This document shows, piece by piece, positions 8,431 to 16,519 of a stretch of DNA of 30,980 nt. The DNA is from Chthoniobacteraceae bacterium (lineage in GTDB: Bacteria > Verrucomicrobiota > Verrucomicrobiia > Chthoniobacterales > Chthoniobacteraceae), in the NCBI GenBank assembly GCA_947478975.1, contig CANJYI010000001.1, positions 1 to 30,980 on the forward strand, written 5' to 3'. Below the pieces are notes generated by a model. It did not search any database. It was not told the DNA's origin and saw only the letters and a program-made list of their open reading frames with translations. The number at the start of each line of letters is the position of its first letter. The first letter of the stretch is position 1. Position numbers and translations under genes: made by a program.

Positions 8431-8961
8431 TTATTTGTCGGGGTTCCACTTGTGGACGAGGTTCGGCATGGTCCCGCCCAGTTCATAAAGCTTGGTCTTG
8501 TCGTGAACCATTTCGGCGCGGCTCTCGCCTGTGATGGCGTAGTCTTTGCGCAGGAAGATGGCCTGCTCGGGGCAGACCTCTTCGCATAGCCCGCAGTAGA
8601 TGCAGCGGGTCATGTCGATGTCGAAGGCTTCGGGAGCCTTCTCGACCTTGGCGAACTCATTTTCCGCAGGGATGTGGCCCGGCTTGATTTTGATCGCTCG
8701 CGGGGGGCAGATGAATTCACACAACTGGCAGGAGACGCACTTTTCGCGGCCGTGCTGGTCCGTCACCAGAGTGGGTGCGCCCCGGTAGTATTCCGGCAGG
8801 TGCGCGTCCCACTTCTCCTCTGGATACTGCATGACGACGTGGGTCTCGCCGGCGAGCATCTTGCGCAGATGCTTCAGCGTGATGGCGAGGCCGGCGATGA
8901 TGTTGGGGAGGTAGAGCTTCTCCCAGAAAGTGAGATTCGGCCGGCGGACTGTGTATGCCAT
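8431..8961 (-). CDS. nuoI: NADH-quinone oxidoreductase subunit I (two 4Fe-4S ferredoxin-like subunit)
   Basis: A 176-residue peripheral subunit that passes electrons through clusters N6a and N6b. Both CxxCxxCxxxCP motifs are intact: C75, C78, C81, C85 (CVSCQLCEFICP) and C120, C123, C126, C130 (CIYCGLCEEVCP). The N-terminal amphipathic region (WEKLYLPNIIAGLAITLKHL) would lie on the membrane arm. The ATG at 8961 is 35 bp downstream of the nuoH stop, the largest gap between adjacent nuo genes in the operon. Confidence 0.98.
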   Translation of the reverse strand: MAYTVRRPNLTFWEKLYLPNIIAGLAITLKHLRKMLAGETHVVMQYPEEKWDAHLPEYYRGAPTLVTDQHGREKCVSCQLCEFICPPRAIKIKPGHIPAENEFAKVEKAPEAFDIDMTRCIYCGLCEEVCPEQAIFLRKDYAITGESRAEMVHDKTKLYELGGTMPNLVHKWNPDK

Positions 8962-8996
8962 GGGGACGAGTGGGTTGAGGGAGATCGGGGTGCGGG

Positions 8997-10142
8997 TTAG
9001 CGGACCAGGGCGAGAATCGCGGCGGTGATGAAGATGTTCACCAGAGCGATTTCAAAGAGGTAGAGCCAGCCGAGCTTCATCAACTGGTCGAAGCGGAAAC
9101 GCGGAAGCGTCCACCGAACCCAGATGAAGATACCCAACAGGACGGCCACCTTTGCAAAGAAGGCGGTGATGTGGACGAGGCCGAGGACCGCACCTGGCGC
9201 GGTCATGGAGGACTCCAGGGTGTTGACCGGCAGGAAGGGGATGTGCCAACCGCCGAGGAAGAGGACGGTGATCACCGAGGAACCCGCGATCATCGCGGCG
9301 TACTCGCCCAAGAAGAAGAGGGCGAATTTCATCGAGGAATACTCGGTATGGTACCCCGCCACGAGTTCGGTTTCGGACTCAGGCAAGTCGAAGGGGAGGC
9401 GGTTGGTCTCGGCGAACATCGAGATCGAAAAAACGATGAAGGAGATCAGTACGGGCACCCACAAGAGCAACTCGCGGAGGGTGAGGTTCCCATCGGTGAA
9501 AGGCAGCAGCAGCCAGCCGTTTTTGACTTGGTAGTCAATCGCGTCGGAGAGGTTCAGGTTGCCCAGAATCATCAGTACCGGCACGGCGCTCAGGCCGAGG
9601 GAGAGCTCGTAGCTGATCATCTGCGAGGAGGCGCGGATGCCGCCCAGAAAGGGGTACTTGGAATTGGAGGACCACCCCGCCAGCACGATGCCGTAGACGC
9701 CGATGGAGGCAATGGCGAATACGTAGAGAATCCCGACGTTCACGTCGGCGACGACCATCTTCTGGCCGAACATGTAGTTGCCGAACGGAAGGACGGCCAA
9801 GGTGGAAAGGGCGGGGACCATCGCAAGGACGGGCGCCATCCAGAAGTAGACCTTATTGACGTGGCCGGGGGTGAAGTCCTCCTTGAGCAGAAACTTCACT
9901 GCGTCGGCGATGGGCTGTCCCAAGCCGCCGAGCACCAGCTGCAAATCCTTCTTGAAGCCGAAGAGGGAGATTGGGAAGCCGGTCCGGTTCGGGCCGAGGC
10001 GGTCCTGAATCAGTGCACTCACGCGGCGTTCTGCGTACACCGTGTAGGACACCAGCGGCAGCACCACGAGGAAGATAAGGAAGAGCGTTTTCGCCACCGA
10101 GGCGGCTATCAGGAACCAGGGAATGTCGTTGAGGAGTGCCAT
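8997..10142 (-). CDS. nuoH: NADH-quinone oxidoreductase subunit H
   Basis: A 381-residue membrane subunit that forms much of the quinone chamber and connects it to the antiporter subunits. The diagnostic block YAERRVSALIQDRLGPNRTG lies near 36-55. The loop FAETNRLPFDLPESETELVAGYHTEYS carries the acidic residues that line the quinone funnel. About eight hydrophobic helices are visible, and length is slightly above the E. coli protein. It starts 10 bp after the nuoG stop. Confidence 0.98.
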   Translation of the reverse strand: MALLNDIPWFLIAASVAKTLFLIFLVVLPLVSYTVYAERRVSALIQDRLGPNRTGFPISLFGFKKDLQLVLGGLGQPIADAVKFLLKEDFTPGHVNKVYFWMAPVLAMVPALSTLAVLPFGNYMFGQKMVVADVNVGILYVFAIASIGVYGIVLAGWSSNSKYPFLGGIRASSQMISYELSLGLSAVPVLMILGNLNLSDAIDYQVKNGWLLLPFTDGNLTLRELLLWVPVLISFIVFSISMFAETNRLPFDLPESETELVAGYHTEYSSMKFALFFLGEYAAMIAGSSVITVLFLGGWHIPFLPVNTLESSMTAPGAVLGLVHITAFFAKVAVLLGIFIWVRWTLPRFRFDQLMKLGWLYLFEIALVNIFITAAILALVR

Positions 10143-10152
10143 GGAGCGTTGC

Positions 10153-11799
10153 TTAAACGGTTGCGGCGGCGGTCTCGGGCTTGGGGAGCAGTTGCACGCC
10201 CAGGTCGCCGATCTTGCTCAAGTTGAGTCCGGCGAACGCCGGGATGTCCTGCGACATGGCCCGGAAAACGTCTTCGATCTCGTGGAAGGCCACAGGCGCA
10301 CCGCTGGCCACTACCAGGTCGCGGAGAATCTCCCAGTCGTCTCGGGCTTCCCCGGCGGGTTCCACCGCCTTGTTGAGGCGCTGGAGGCGTCCGTGGATGT
10401 TGATCATCGAGCCGCGCTTCTCCGCCCAAGCCGCCCCCGGCAGCACGATGTGCGCCGCCCTTGTGGTGTCATTGGGCAGGATGGACGTCGCCACCAAGGC
10501 CTTGAGTTTCTTCAAGTCTGCTGGATTGAATCCGCACTCGGAAAGGTCTTCGCCGAGGCAGATCAGCCCCTGAATCGCTCCGCTGCGCACGCCCGCTACA
10601 ATTTCGGCGAGCCGTTTGCCGGGCTCCTTGCCTGTGGCTCCGAGCAACTGGGCGCCGGCAGTGTTTGGGTTGCGATCGGCGGGGATCAGGATTCCGTCGG
10701 GTTCGCCGAGGCGTGGCACGACGTCGTGGATGGACACCTTGAGTGCCGTGGAAAGCAACTGTGCGAGGTAGAGTTCCTCGTTGGTGAGGCGCGCGGAGAG
10801 CACCATCGCTAGGGGACCGGCGGCCTTCAGGCTGGAAACGGCCGCGGAAACGGCCTCGGACCAGGGCATCTGGTGGCCGTCCACCGAGGGATGCAGGAGG
10901 CGGCGCTCGTCCTGAAGGTATTTGAAATTGAGCCGGTGCGAGTCCGGAATCCAGTTGCCGTTGACGTCGTTGTTTTCGCGAGGGGTGATCCGGTAGACGT
11001 GGTTTTCGCGGGAACCGATCAGAATGTTGCACCCGAGACCGTCGTTGACGTCGATGGACTTGGTTTCCTTGAGGAACCAGACCCGCATCTTAAAGCGGAA
11101 ATCCGTGGAGGTCAGGGCGCCGACGGGGCAGATGTCGACGGTGTTGAGTGAGTAGTTGCTCTCCAGTGTCTTGTCCGGATGGCAGGCGATGGTCGAAAAG
11201 CCCCCGCGGTCGACGAAGCCGAGCACGTCGTCCTTGGCGACCTCTTTCATGAAACGGATGCAGCGGGAGCAGAGCACGCAACGCTCCGCATCCAGTGTCA
11301 CCCTCGGCCCGAGTTCGACGTTCTTCGGTTTTTTGACTTTCCGCTCCAGAAAGCGGGACTCGGCGTTGCCGTATTCCACGGAAAACTCCTGCAGGCGGCA
11401 TTCCCCGGCCTGATCGCAGATGGGGCAGTCCAGCGGATGATTGATGAGGAGGAACTCCATGACGCCTTTGCGGCATTCCTGCACCATCGGAGAGTCGGTG
11501 CGGACACCGAGGCCTTCGGAAACATCCTGCGCGCAGGAGATCTGCGGGCGCGGGATCCAGCCGATTTCGGGCCTGCCGTCCGGCCCGAGGATGGGCTTGC
11601 GGTCCGGCGTCATCTTGGGCATGCCCATCTCAATGAGACACATGCGGCAATTCCCCGGGACCGACAGCTTCGGGTGGTAGCAATAACGGGGGATGAACTT
11701 GCCGGCTTGGGAGCAGGCGTCGATCACCTTGGTTCCCTTGGGAAATTGCATCCACACGCCGTCGATCTGGACGTTGAGGAGCGGTACTTCTGTGCTCAT
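10153..11799 (-). CDS. nuoG: NADH-quinone oxidoreductase subunit G, short form
   Basis: A 548-residue iron-sulfur subunit of the peripheral arm. Ligands visible: 2Fe-2S cluster at C40, C51, C54 and C89, the last pair separated by an insertion; the His-Cys3 cluster N5 at H121, C125, C128 and C134; and N4 at C174, C177, C180 and C224 (VDICPVGAL). The extra N7 cysteine set of E. coli NuoG is absent (only one Cys in DGLGCNILIG), as in most bacteria. The molybdopterin-type C-terminal domain is present only in reduced form (about 330-500), making the protein much shorter than the 900-residue E. coli form. It starts 18 bp after the nuoEF stop. Confidence 0.95.
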   Translation of the reverse strand: MSTEVPLLNVQIDGVWMQFPKGTKVIDACSQAGKFIPRYCYHPKLSVPGNCRMCLIEMGMPKMTPDRKPILGPDGRPEIGWIPRPQISCAQDVSEGLGVRTDSPMVQECRKGVMEFLLINHPLDCPICDQAGECRLQEFSVEYGNAESRFLERKVKKPKNVELGPRVTLDAERCVLCSRCIRFMKEVAKDDVLGFVDRGGFSTIACHPDKTLESNYSLNTVDICPVGALTSTDFRFKMRVWFLKETKSIDVNDGLGCNILIGSRENHVYRITPRENNDVNGNWIPDSHRLNFKYLQDERRLLHPSVDGHQMPWSEAVSAAVSSLKAAGPLAMVLSARLTNEELYLAQLLSTALKVSIHDVVPRLGEPDGILIPADRNPNTAGAQLLGATGKEPGKRLAEIVAGVRSGAIQGLICLGEDLSECGFNPADLKKLKALVATSILPNDTTRAAHIVLPGAAWAEKRGSMINIHGRLQRLNKAVEPAGEARDDWEILRDLVVASGAPVAFHEIEDVFRAMSQDIPAFAGLNLSKIGDLGVQLLPKPETAAATV

Positions 11800-11817
11800 G
11801 GTGCGGCGGAAAATGGG

Positions 11818-13845
11818 TTAGCGGGTGGCGGCTGGCGCCATGATTTCGTGACCGTTTCCGCGGGGGGCGGCAACGGCGGGAATGGAGTCGTGGGCGATCA
11901 ACTCGTCCCGGGTGTATTCGGGCGGCATCGGCGGCGGGACGGCCTTGTGGGACTTGGCCGAGAATTCCTCCTTGAACTTCGCGAGGAAGCTTTGGGTCGG
12001 CCAGGAACAGGCTTCGCCGAAGGCGCAGATGGTTTTTCCCGCGATGTTGTCCGCCACGTTTTTGAGCGTTTCGGGGTCCTTGTCGACGCCCCCGCCCGCC
12101 ACAATGCGGTCGGTGATCTTCTTCATCCACTGTGCGCCCTCGCGACAGGGAGTGCACTGGCCGCAGGACTCGTGCGCGTAAAACTCGTTAATGTTATTGA
12201 GGATTTCCACCATGTTGCGGGTGTCGTCCATGACGATCACTCCGCCGCTGCCCGCCATCGAGCCGGCGGCCGCAAGGGAGTCGAAGTCCATCGGAAGGTC
12301 CTCGAGGGCGACTTCCTTGTCCTTGATTTTGTACTTTTCGCCAGCGCGCAACACCTTCGCCGAACTGCCTCCGGGGATGACCCCCTTGAGCGTGCGGCCC
12401 GGCTTCATGCCGCCGCAGATCTCGTTGATGAGTTCGCCGAGGGTCACGCTTCCAACGGCCACCTCGTAGTAACCGGGGCGTTGCACGTCACCGGAGACGC
12501 ACAGGATGCGGGTGCCGGTGTTGTTTGGGCGCCCGATCTTGGCGTACTCCTCGCCGCCCATCTGGACGATGTGTTTAACGTGGCAGAGGGTCTCGACGTT
12601 GTTGACGATCGTCGGGCACTGGTAGAGGCCGAGCACTGCAGGAAAGTAAGGGGGCTTGATGCGGGGATAAGGGCGCTTGCCCTCCAGCGACTCGATCAAA
12701 CCGGTTTCCTCGCCGCAGATGTAGGCGCCCGCGCCGCGGTGCACATAGATCTCCAAATCAAACCCGGAACCGAGGATGTTTTTGCCGAGGAATCCCTTGG
12801 CCTTCGCCTCGGCAATCGCCTTTTCGAGGATCGCTGCTCCCTCGGGAAATTCGCCGCGGATGTAGAGATAAGCGAGGTGTGCGTCCACCGTGAAGCAGGA
12901 GATGATCATCCCTTCGATCAACTGGTGCGGATCCTGGTGGATGATGTAGCGGTCCTTGAACGTCCCGGGCTCCGACTCGTCTGCGTTGCAGATGAGGTAG
13001 GTGGGCTTGGGACCGCCCCGCTTGATGAAGCTCCACTTTGTGCCGCATGGGAAACCGGCGCCACCGCGGCCGCGGAGGCCACTTTTTTTGACCTCGTCCA
13101 GAATTTCCTCCGGCTTCATTCCGAGCGCCTTCTTGAGGTCGCCGTAGCCGCCCCCGGCAACGTAGGTCTCGATGTCGTTTCCGCGTCCGGGAACGTCGAT
13201 GGTCTTGAAAATGAGGCGGTGCTCCCGCGGATGCGGCGCAGCCGTATTTACGCGGGTGGCCTGCGAAGTGGTGGTTTTCCACAGGCTGGCGGCGTCCTGG
13301 ATCCGGACGTTTTCCTGAAAATTGTCGTTCACCATCACCACGGGGGCCGAGCCGCAGGAGGCGAGACATTCGACAAACTCGATGGAGTAGTTGCCGTCCG
13401 GACTGGTTGCAATCGGATTGCCGTGGCCCGGGTTGTGGACTGCGTGGCCGGTGAGCTTGGAGGGGGAGTTGGAGTGGCCATCGTCACCGTGACCATGCCC
13501 GTTCATGTGCTCGTTCCAGGTGGCGATGTCTATGCCGCCTTCCTTCGCGAGGGCATCGCGCAGCGCGTAGCTGCCCGCCATGGCGCAGGATAGCGTCCGG
13601 CAGACGCGGATGTGGGTCTTGCCGGCGGGTTCCCTGCGGAACATCGGATAGAAGGTGACCAGTTCCAGAACATTGATCGGCTGGAGCTCCAGCTTGGCTG
13701 CAATCCAGGAAACCGCTGCGTCCGACACAAATCCGAAGTGTTCCTGCCACAAGTGGAGCAGGGGCAGGGACGCGCTCCGTTTTGAGACCGGGTAGTGCGT
13801 GATTGCTTCGTCAATCTGAGCCAGGAGGTCTGCCGGAATGGTCAT
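11818..13845 (-). CDS. nuoEF: fused NADH-quinone oxidoreductase subunits E and F
   Basis: A single 675-residue frame joins the NADH-oxidising subunits. Residues 1-190 are NuoE-like, with 2Fe-2S ligands C82, C87, C160 and C164 (VCRTLSC and ECLASC). Residues 205-630 are NuoF, with the FMN/NADH site GRGGAGFPCGTKW (259-271), GAGAYICGEETGLIESLEG, and the 4Fe-4S ligands C561, C564, C567 (ESCGQCTPCREG) and C607. The NuoE part carries an insert at about 111-145 with seven histidines (113, 117, 119, 124, 134, 137, 141) between the two cysteine pairs. No internal stop separates the halves, so this is a genuine fusion. Its ATG overlaps the stop of the upstream lipoprotein gene as ATGA. A C-terminal tail of about 50 residues is rich in Pro and Ala. 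Confidence 0.96.
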   Translation of the reverse strand: MTIPADLLAQIDEAITHYPVSKRSASLPLLHLWQEHFGFVSDAAVSWIAAKLELQPINVLELVTFYPMFRREPAGKTHIRVCRTLSCAMAGSYALRDALAKEGGIDIATWNEHMNGHGHGDDGHSNSPSKLTGHAVHNPGHGNPIATSPDGNYSIEFVECLASCGSAPVVMVNDNFQENVRIQDAASLWKTTTSQATRVNTAAPHPREHRLIFKTIDVPGRGNDIETYVAGGGYGDLKKALGMKPEEILDEVKKSGLRGRGGAGFPCGTKWSFIKRGGPKPTYLICNADESEPGTFKDRYIIHQDPHQLIEGMIISCFTVDAHLAYLYIRGEFPEGAAILEKAIAEAKAKGFLGKNILGSGFDLEIYVHRGAGAYICGEETGLIESLEGKRPYPRIKPPYFPAVLGLYQCPTIVNNVETLCHVKHIVQMGGEEYAKIGRPNNTGTRILCVSGDVQRPGYYEVAVGSVTLGELINEICGGMKPGRTLKGVIPGGSSAKVLRAGEKYKIKDKEVALEDLPMDFDSLAAAGSMAGSGGVIVMDDTRNMVEILNNINEFYAHESCGQCTPCREGAQWMKKITDRIVAGGGVDKDPETLKNVADNIAGKTICAFGEACSWPTQSFLAKFKEEFSAKSHKAVPPPMPPEYTRDELIAHDSIPAVAAPRGNGHEIMAPAATR

Positions 13846-14207
13846 GGTTTTTTGGGTTCCTGCTCCGGTGGGTGGTTCCAGCCGGGGACTCGGTTAATCA
13901 ATTTATTGTCGAAGAAATGCAGCTCAATCGTCTTGCCGTCCTGTTCGTAGTAATAACGGGTAAGACCGACTTCTTTCTTTTGAGTTTCCAATTCTATCGT
14001 CGCGTTCTCCACCCGGTCGGGCGGTCCCAGGATGCTTTCGACCTCCTTGGGGGAGAGGGTTTTTTTTCCCGTTTTCTCGAGTTTTTCGAACCGTGTGTTG
14101 ACCGCATCAATGTTGGACTGGGAAATCTCGGGCTTGCAGCTGCACAGTCCCAACAGGGAAAAGCACAGGAGCGCTGCCGGCAGGGAGATGTGCATCACAC
14201 TGTTCAC
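13842..14207 (-). CDS. small lipoprotein with BamE/SmpA-like fold, embedded in the nuo operon
   Basis: The frame encodes 121 residues from a GTG at 14207, directly abutting the nuoD stop; an ATG four codons later (14195) gives a better signal peptide and may be the true start. The N-terminus is a hydrophobic signal ending in LCSC, an acceptable lipobox, so a periplasm-facing lipoprotein is likely. The mature part has SPKEVESILGPPDRV followed by a tyrosine-rich beta segment (TRYYYEQDG) and TIELHFFDNKLINRVPGW, a pattern of small BamE/SmpA-like lipoproteins. That fold assignment is from memory and moderate. It sits between nuoD and nuoEF and overlaps nuoEF by 4 bp, so it is co-translated with complex I. 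No complex I subunit of this kind is known to me. Confidence 0.8.
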   Translation of the reverse strand: MNSVMHISLPAALLCFSLLGLCSCKPEISQSNIDAVNTRFEKLEKTGKKTLSPKEVESILGPPDRVENATIELETQKKEVGLTRYYYEQDGKTIELHFFDNKLINRVPGWNHPPEQEPKKP

Positions 14208-15491
14208 TTACCGGTCGCATTCCCCCATGACGAAGTCCAGCGAGCCCAGAATGGCCACCACGTCGCTCATAAAGTGTCCGGGCAGCAGCTTGGGCAGGAT
14301 GCTCAGATTCACAAACGAGGGAGCGCGAATCTTGAGCCGGTGGGGCACTCCTCCGCCCTTGGATTGGATGTAAAAGCCCAGCTCCCCCTTGGGGTTTTCC
14401 GCCCCGAAGTACACTTCCCCCGGAGGCGCCTTGAGGCCTTCGGTGTGCAGGATGAAGTGATGGATCAACTCCTCCATCTTGGTCATGACCGAAGTCTTGG
14501 CGGGCGGGAGGTTTTTCGGGTCCGAAACAGTGATCGGGCCGGAGGGAAGCTTGTCCAGCGCTTGGCGCAGGATGTGCACCGACTGGCGCATTTCCTCCAC
14601 CCGGCACAGGTACCGGTCGTAGCAATCCCCGGCTGATCCTACGGGGATGTCAAAATCGTACTGTTCGTAGCCAAGATAGGGGTGGCGCTTGCGCAGATCG
14701 TGGTCGACGCCGGATCCCCGCAGGTTGGGGCCGCTTATCCCGAACGAAATGGCGTCCTCTTTTGAAATGCAGCCCACGTCCTTGGTGCGGTCCACGAAAA
14801 TGCGGTTCCTGGAGAGGAGTCCGTCCACTTCGTCCAAGGACGGGGGGAATTCCTCCAAGAACTTGCGAACCATCGGAAAGAAAGCCTCCGGAAGGTCGCG
14901 GGTCATCCCTCCAATGCGGGTGTAGCTGGTGGTGAAACGGGCGCCTGAGATCACCTCGCACAGGTTGTAAATCTTTTCGCGCTCCGTGAAGGTGTACATG
15001 AACACCGTGAGCGCGCCCGTATCCATGGCGAAGGCGCCAAGGCCGAGCAAATGGGACGAAATCCGTGCAAGCTCACAGCAGATGACCCGGATGGCCTGAC
15101 CGCGCGGCGGCAGTTCCCAGCCCATGAGCTTCTCGACAGCCATCGCGTAGGCGACGTTGTTGGCCAGTGGCGCCAGGTAATCCAACCGGTCCGTGTAGGG
15201 CACGAACTGGTTGTATGTCATGTTTTCGGCGATTTTTTCGTCGCCCCGGTGCAGGTAACCCAGATCGGGGGTGGCCTTGGTGATGAGCTCGCCGTCCATT
15301 TCGAGCACCAGCCGGAGTACCCCGTGGGTGGCCGGGTGAGACGGCCCCATGTTCAAGACCAGCTTTTCCCCGAGCAGGTCGGGGGAGAGCGCTCCGGCTG
15401 TGGCAAGCGATCCAGATGCAAGTTTCTGGAGGCCGACCTCGGTTTTGGCCAAAGCATCGGGCTGTTCGAACGGCTGGGTAGTGTGAGCCAT
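14208..15491 (-). CDS. nuoD: NADH-quinone oxidoreductase subunit D
   Basis: The 427-residue 49-kDa-type subunit that builds the quinone site. GPSHPATHGVLRLVLEMDGE (49-68) includes the conserved histidines H52 and H56; YTDRLDYLAPLANNVAYAMAVE follows. Near the middle is SGPNLRGSGVDHDLRK with PYLGY, and the end is the standard GELGFYIQSKGGGVPHRLKIR...LGSLDFVMGECDR. About 40 additional N-terminal residues precede the core. It is not fused to NuoC, and no nuoA, nuoB or nuoC precedes it: it is the first gene of the operon here. The upstream 170 bp hold a Rex-like operator. Confidence 0.98.
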   Translation of the reverse strand: MAHTTQPFEQPDALAKTEVGLQKLASGSLATAGALSPDLLGEKLVLNMGPSHPATHGVLRLVLEMDGELITKATPDLGYLHRGDEKIAENMTYNQFVPYTDRLDYLAPLANNVAYAMAVEKLMGWELPPRGQAIRVICCELARISSHLLGLGAFAMDTGALTVFMYTFTEREKIYNLCEVISGARFTTSYTRIGGMTRDLPEAFFPMVRKFLEEFPPSLDEVDGLLSRNRIFVDRTKDVGCISKEDAISFGISGPNLRGSGVDHDLRKRHPYLGYEQYDFDIPVGSAGDCYDRYLCRVEEMRQSVHILRQALDKLPSGPITVSDPKNLPPAKTSVMTKMEELIHHFILHTEGLKAPPGEVYFGAENPKGELGFYIQSKGGGVPHRLKIRAPSFVNLSILPKLLPGHFMSDVVAILGSLDFVMGECDR

Positions 15492-15558
15492 AGATTAAGC
15501 GCTAAACGCGCCAAGGTAGAGACGGTAGAGACGTCCGGAAGAGCCCAGCAAGCCGAAT

Positions 15559-15576
15559 TTGTGAAATGTTTCACAA
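15559..15576. promoter_or_regulatory. putative Rex operator upstream of nuoD
   Basis: The perfect palindrome TTGTGAAATGTTTCACAA has 8-bp arms and a 2-bp centre. It matches the known Rex box TTGTGAA-N4-TTCACAA at every fixed position. Rex is a repressor released by a high NADH/NAD+ ratio and controls NADH dehydrogenase genes in other bacteria. The site is 67 bp upstream of the nuoD ATG (minus strand) and 85 bp upstream of the metallophosphoesterase ATG (plus strand). A weak minus-strand promoter can be drawn downstream of it (TTGCTG at 15546-15551 and TACCGT at 15522-15527, 18-bp spacer), so the operator would lie just above the -35. The operator is clear in sequence; the regulator is inferred. 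Confidence 0.75.
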
Positions 15577-15661
15577 TCTCCCAGCGGTTCCGTGATGTGG
15601 CGTTGGATTTCCGTTTTTGCTTTCCCCTGTTTTGTGTCTGAAAATCAGCTGTGTTTTCCTT

Positions 15662-16501
15662 ATGATGAACCGTCGCGTTTTTCTCAGTTCCGCCCTGGGC
15701 GGTTTGGGGCTTGGAGGCCTGGGGGCTCTCGTTGAGGAGTCCTCAAAGTTGAGTATCGAGCGGGTGGTGGCATCCATTCCGAGGCTCAAGACAGGGTTAG
15801 AAGGGTTACGTATCGCAGCTCTGAGTGACTTTCACCTGTATCCCTTCACTCCACTGTCCTTTTTGAAACGCGCGGTTGAGGCGGCCAACAGTCTGCGTCC
15901 GGACCTGACCGTCCTGCTGGGAGACTTTGTAGATCAGACGCTGGAGGCCATGGACGAACTGGGGCCGCTGCTCGGAACGCTTAATGCGAAACTCGGGGTT
16001 TTCGCAGTGCTGGGAAACCACGACCACCGCAAGGGCGCCTGCAGGGTGGAGGAGCGCTTGGCCAGCGAGGGTATCAAGGTTCTCTCAAATCGGAGCGTCT
16101 TGCTGGAGTGGGGGAATGCACGTCTCCACCTTGCAGGTGTGGATTCCATTTCCGGAAGGTTCGATCTTCGTTCGGCTTTAAGCGGTTCTCGGGAAGACAC
16201 GCCGACCCTCCTTCTTGCTCACGAACCCGATGTTGCCGATGCCGCGCTAAGGGACGGTCGGGTTTCGATGCAGCTTTCCGGCCACAGCCACGGCGGACAA
16301 ATCCGGGTGCCGGGGCTCGGGCATTACGGACTGCCTCTGGGAGCTAGAAAATACCCGTTTGGGAGCTACCAGCTTGAGGGGCTGTTTCTGCACACCAGCC
16401 GCGGCTTGGGCACAACGGGAGCTCCCATCCGCTTGGGGAGCACGCCGGAGGTATCCGAGGTGTTGTTGGTGGCTAAAAAAGACCTTCCCATGCCAGCGTG
16501 A
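15662..16501 (+). CDS. Tat-exported metallophosphoesterase (YkuE/YaeI-like)
   Basis: A 279-residue protein from the ATG at 15662; the frame is open further upstream, but the start at 15662 or 15665 places a twin-arginine signal (NRRVFLSSALGGLGLGG) at the N-terminus. The calcineurin-like metal site is complete: D56/H58 (SDFHLY), GDFVD (87-91), GNHD (118-121), H187 and GHSHGGQ (207-213). Relatives hydrolyse lipid phosphates such as UDP-diacylglucosamine or phosphodiesters; the substrate here is unknown. Length is typical. It is transcribed away from the nuo operon and shares the 170-bp region with the Rex-like operator, but there is no clear promoter or Shine-Dalgarno sequence. It converges with the SprT-type gene 18 bp downstream. 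Confidence 0.9.
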   Translation: MMNRRVFLSSALGGLGLGGLGALVEESSKLSIERVVASIPRLKTGLEGLRIAALSDFHLYPFTPLSFLKRAVEAANSLRPDLTVLLGDFVDQTLEAMDELGPLLGTLNAKLGVFAVLGNHDHRKGACRVEERLASEGIKVLSNRSVLLEWGNARLHLAGVDSISGRFDLRSALSGSREDTPTLLLAHEPDVADAALRDGRVSMQLSGHSHGGQIRVPGLGHYGLPLGARKYPFGSYQLEGLFLHTSRGLGTTGAPIRLGSTPEVSEVLLVAKKDLPMPA

Positions 16502-16519
16502 GGCGACAAGTGCCCCTGC

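Noticed and set aside
11179..13593. An 804-codon open frame on the plus strand opposite nuoEF and nuoG
   Set aside because: It is a shadow of high-GC codon use in two well-supported iron-sulfur subunits; its product is a low-information Gly/Val/Asp/Arg-rich string with no motif.
15662..15664. Upstream start at 15617 for the metallophosphoesterase
   Set aside because: It adds 15 residues ahead of a twin-arginine signal, with no ribosome binding site; the ATGs at 15662/15665 give a normal Tat signal.
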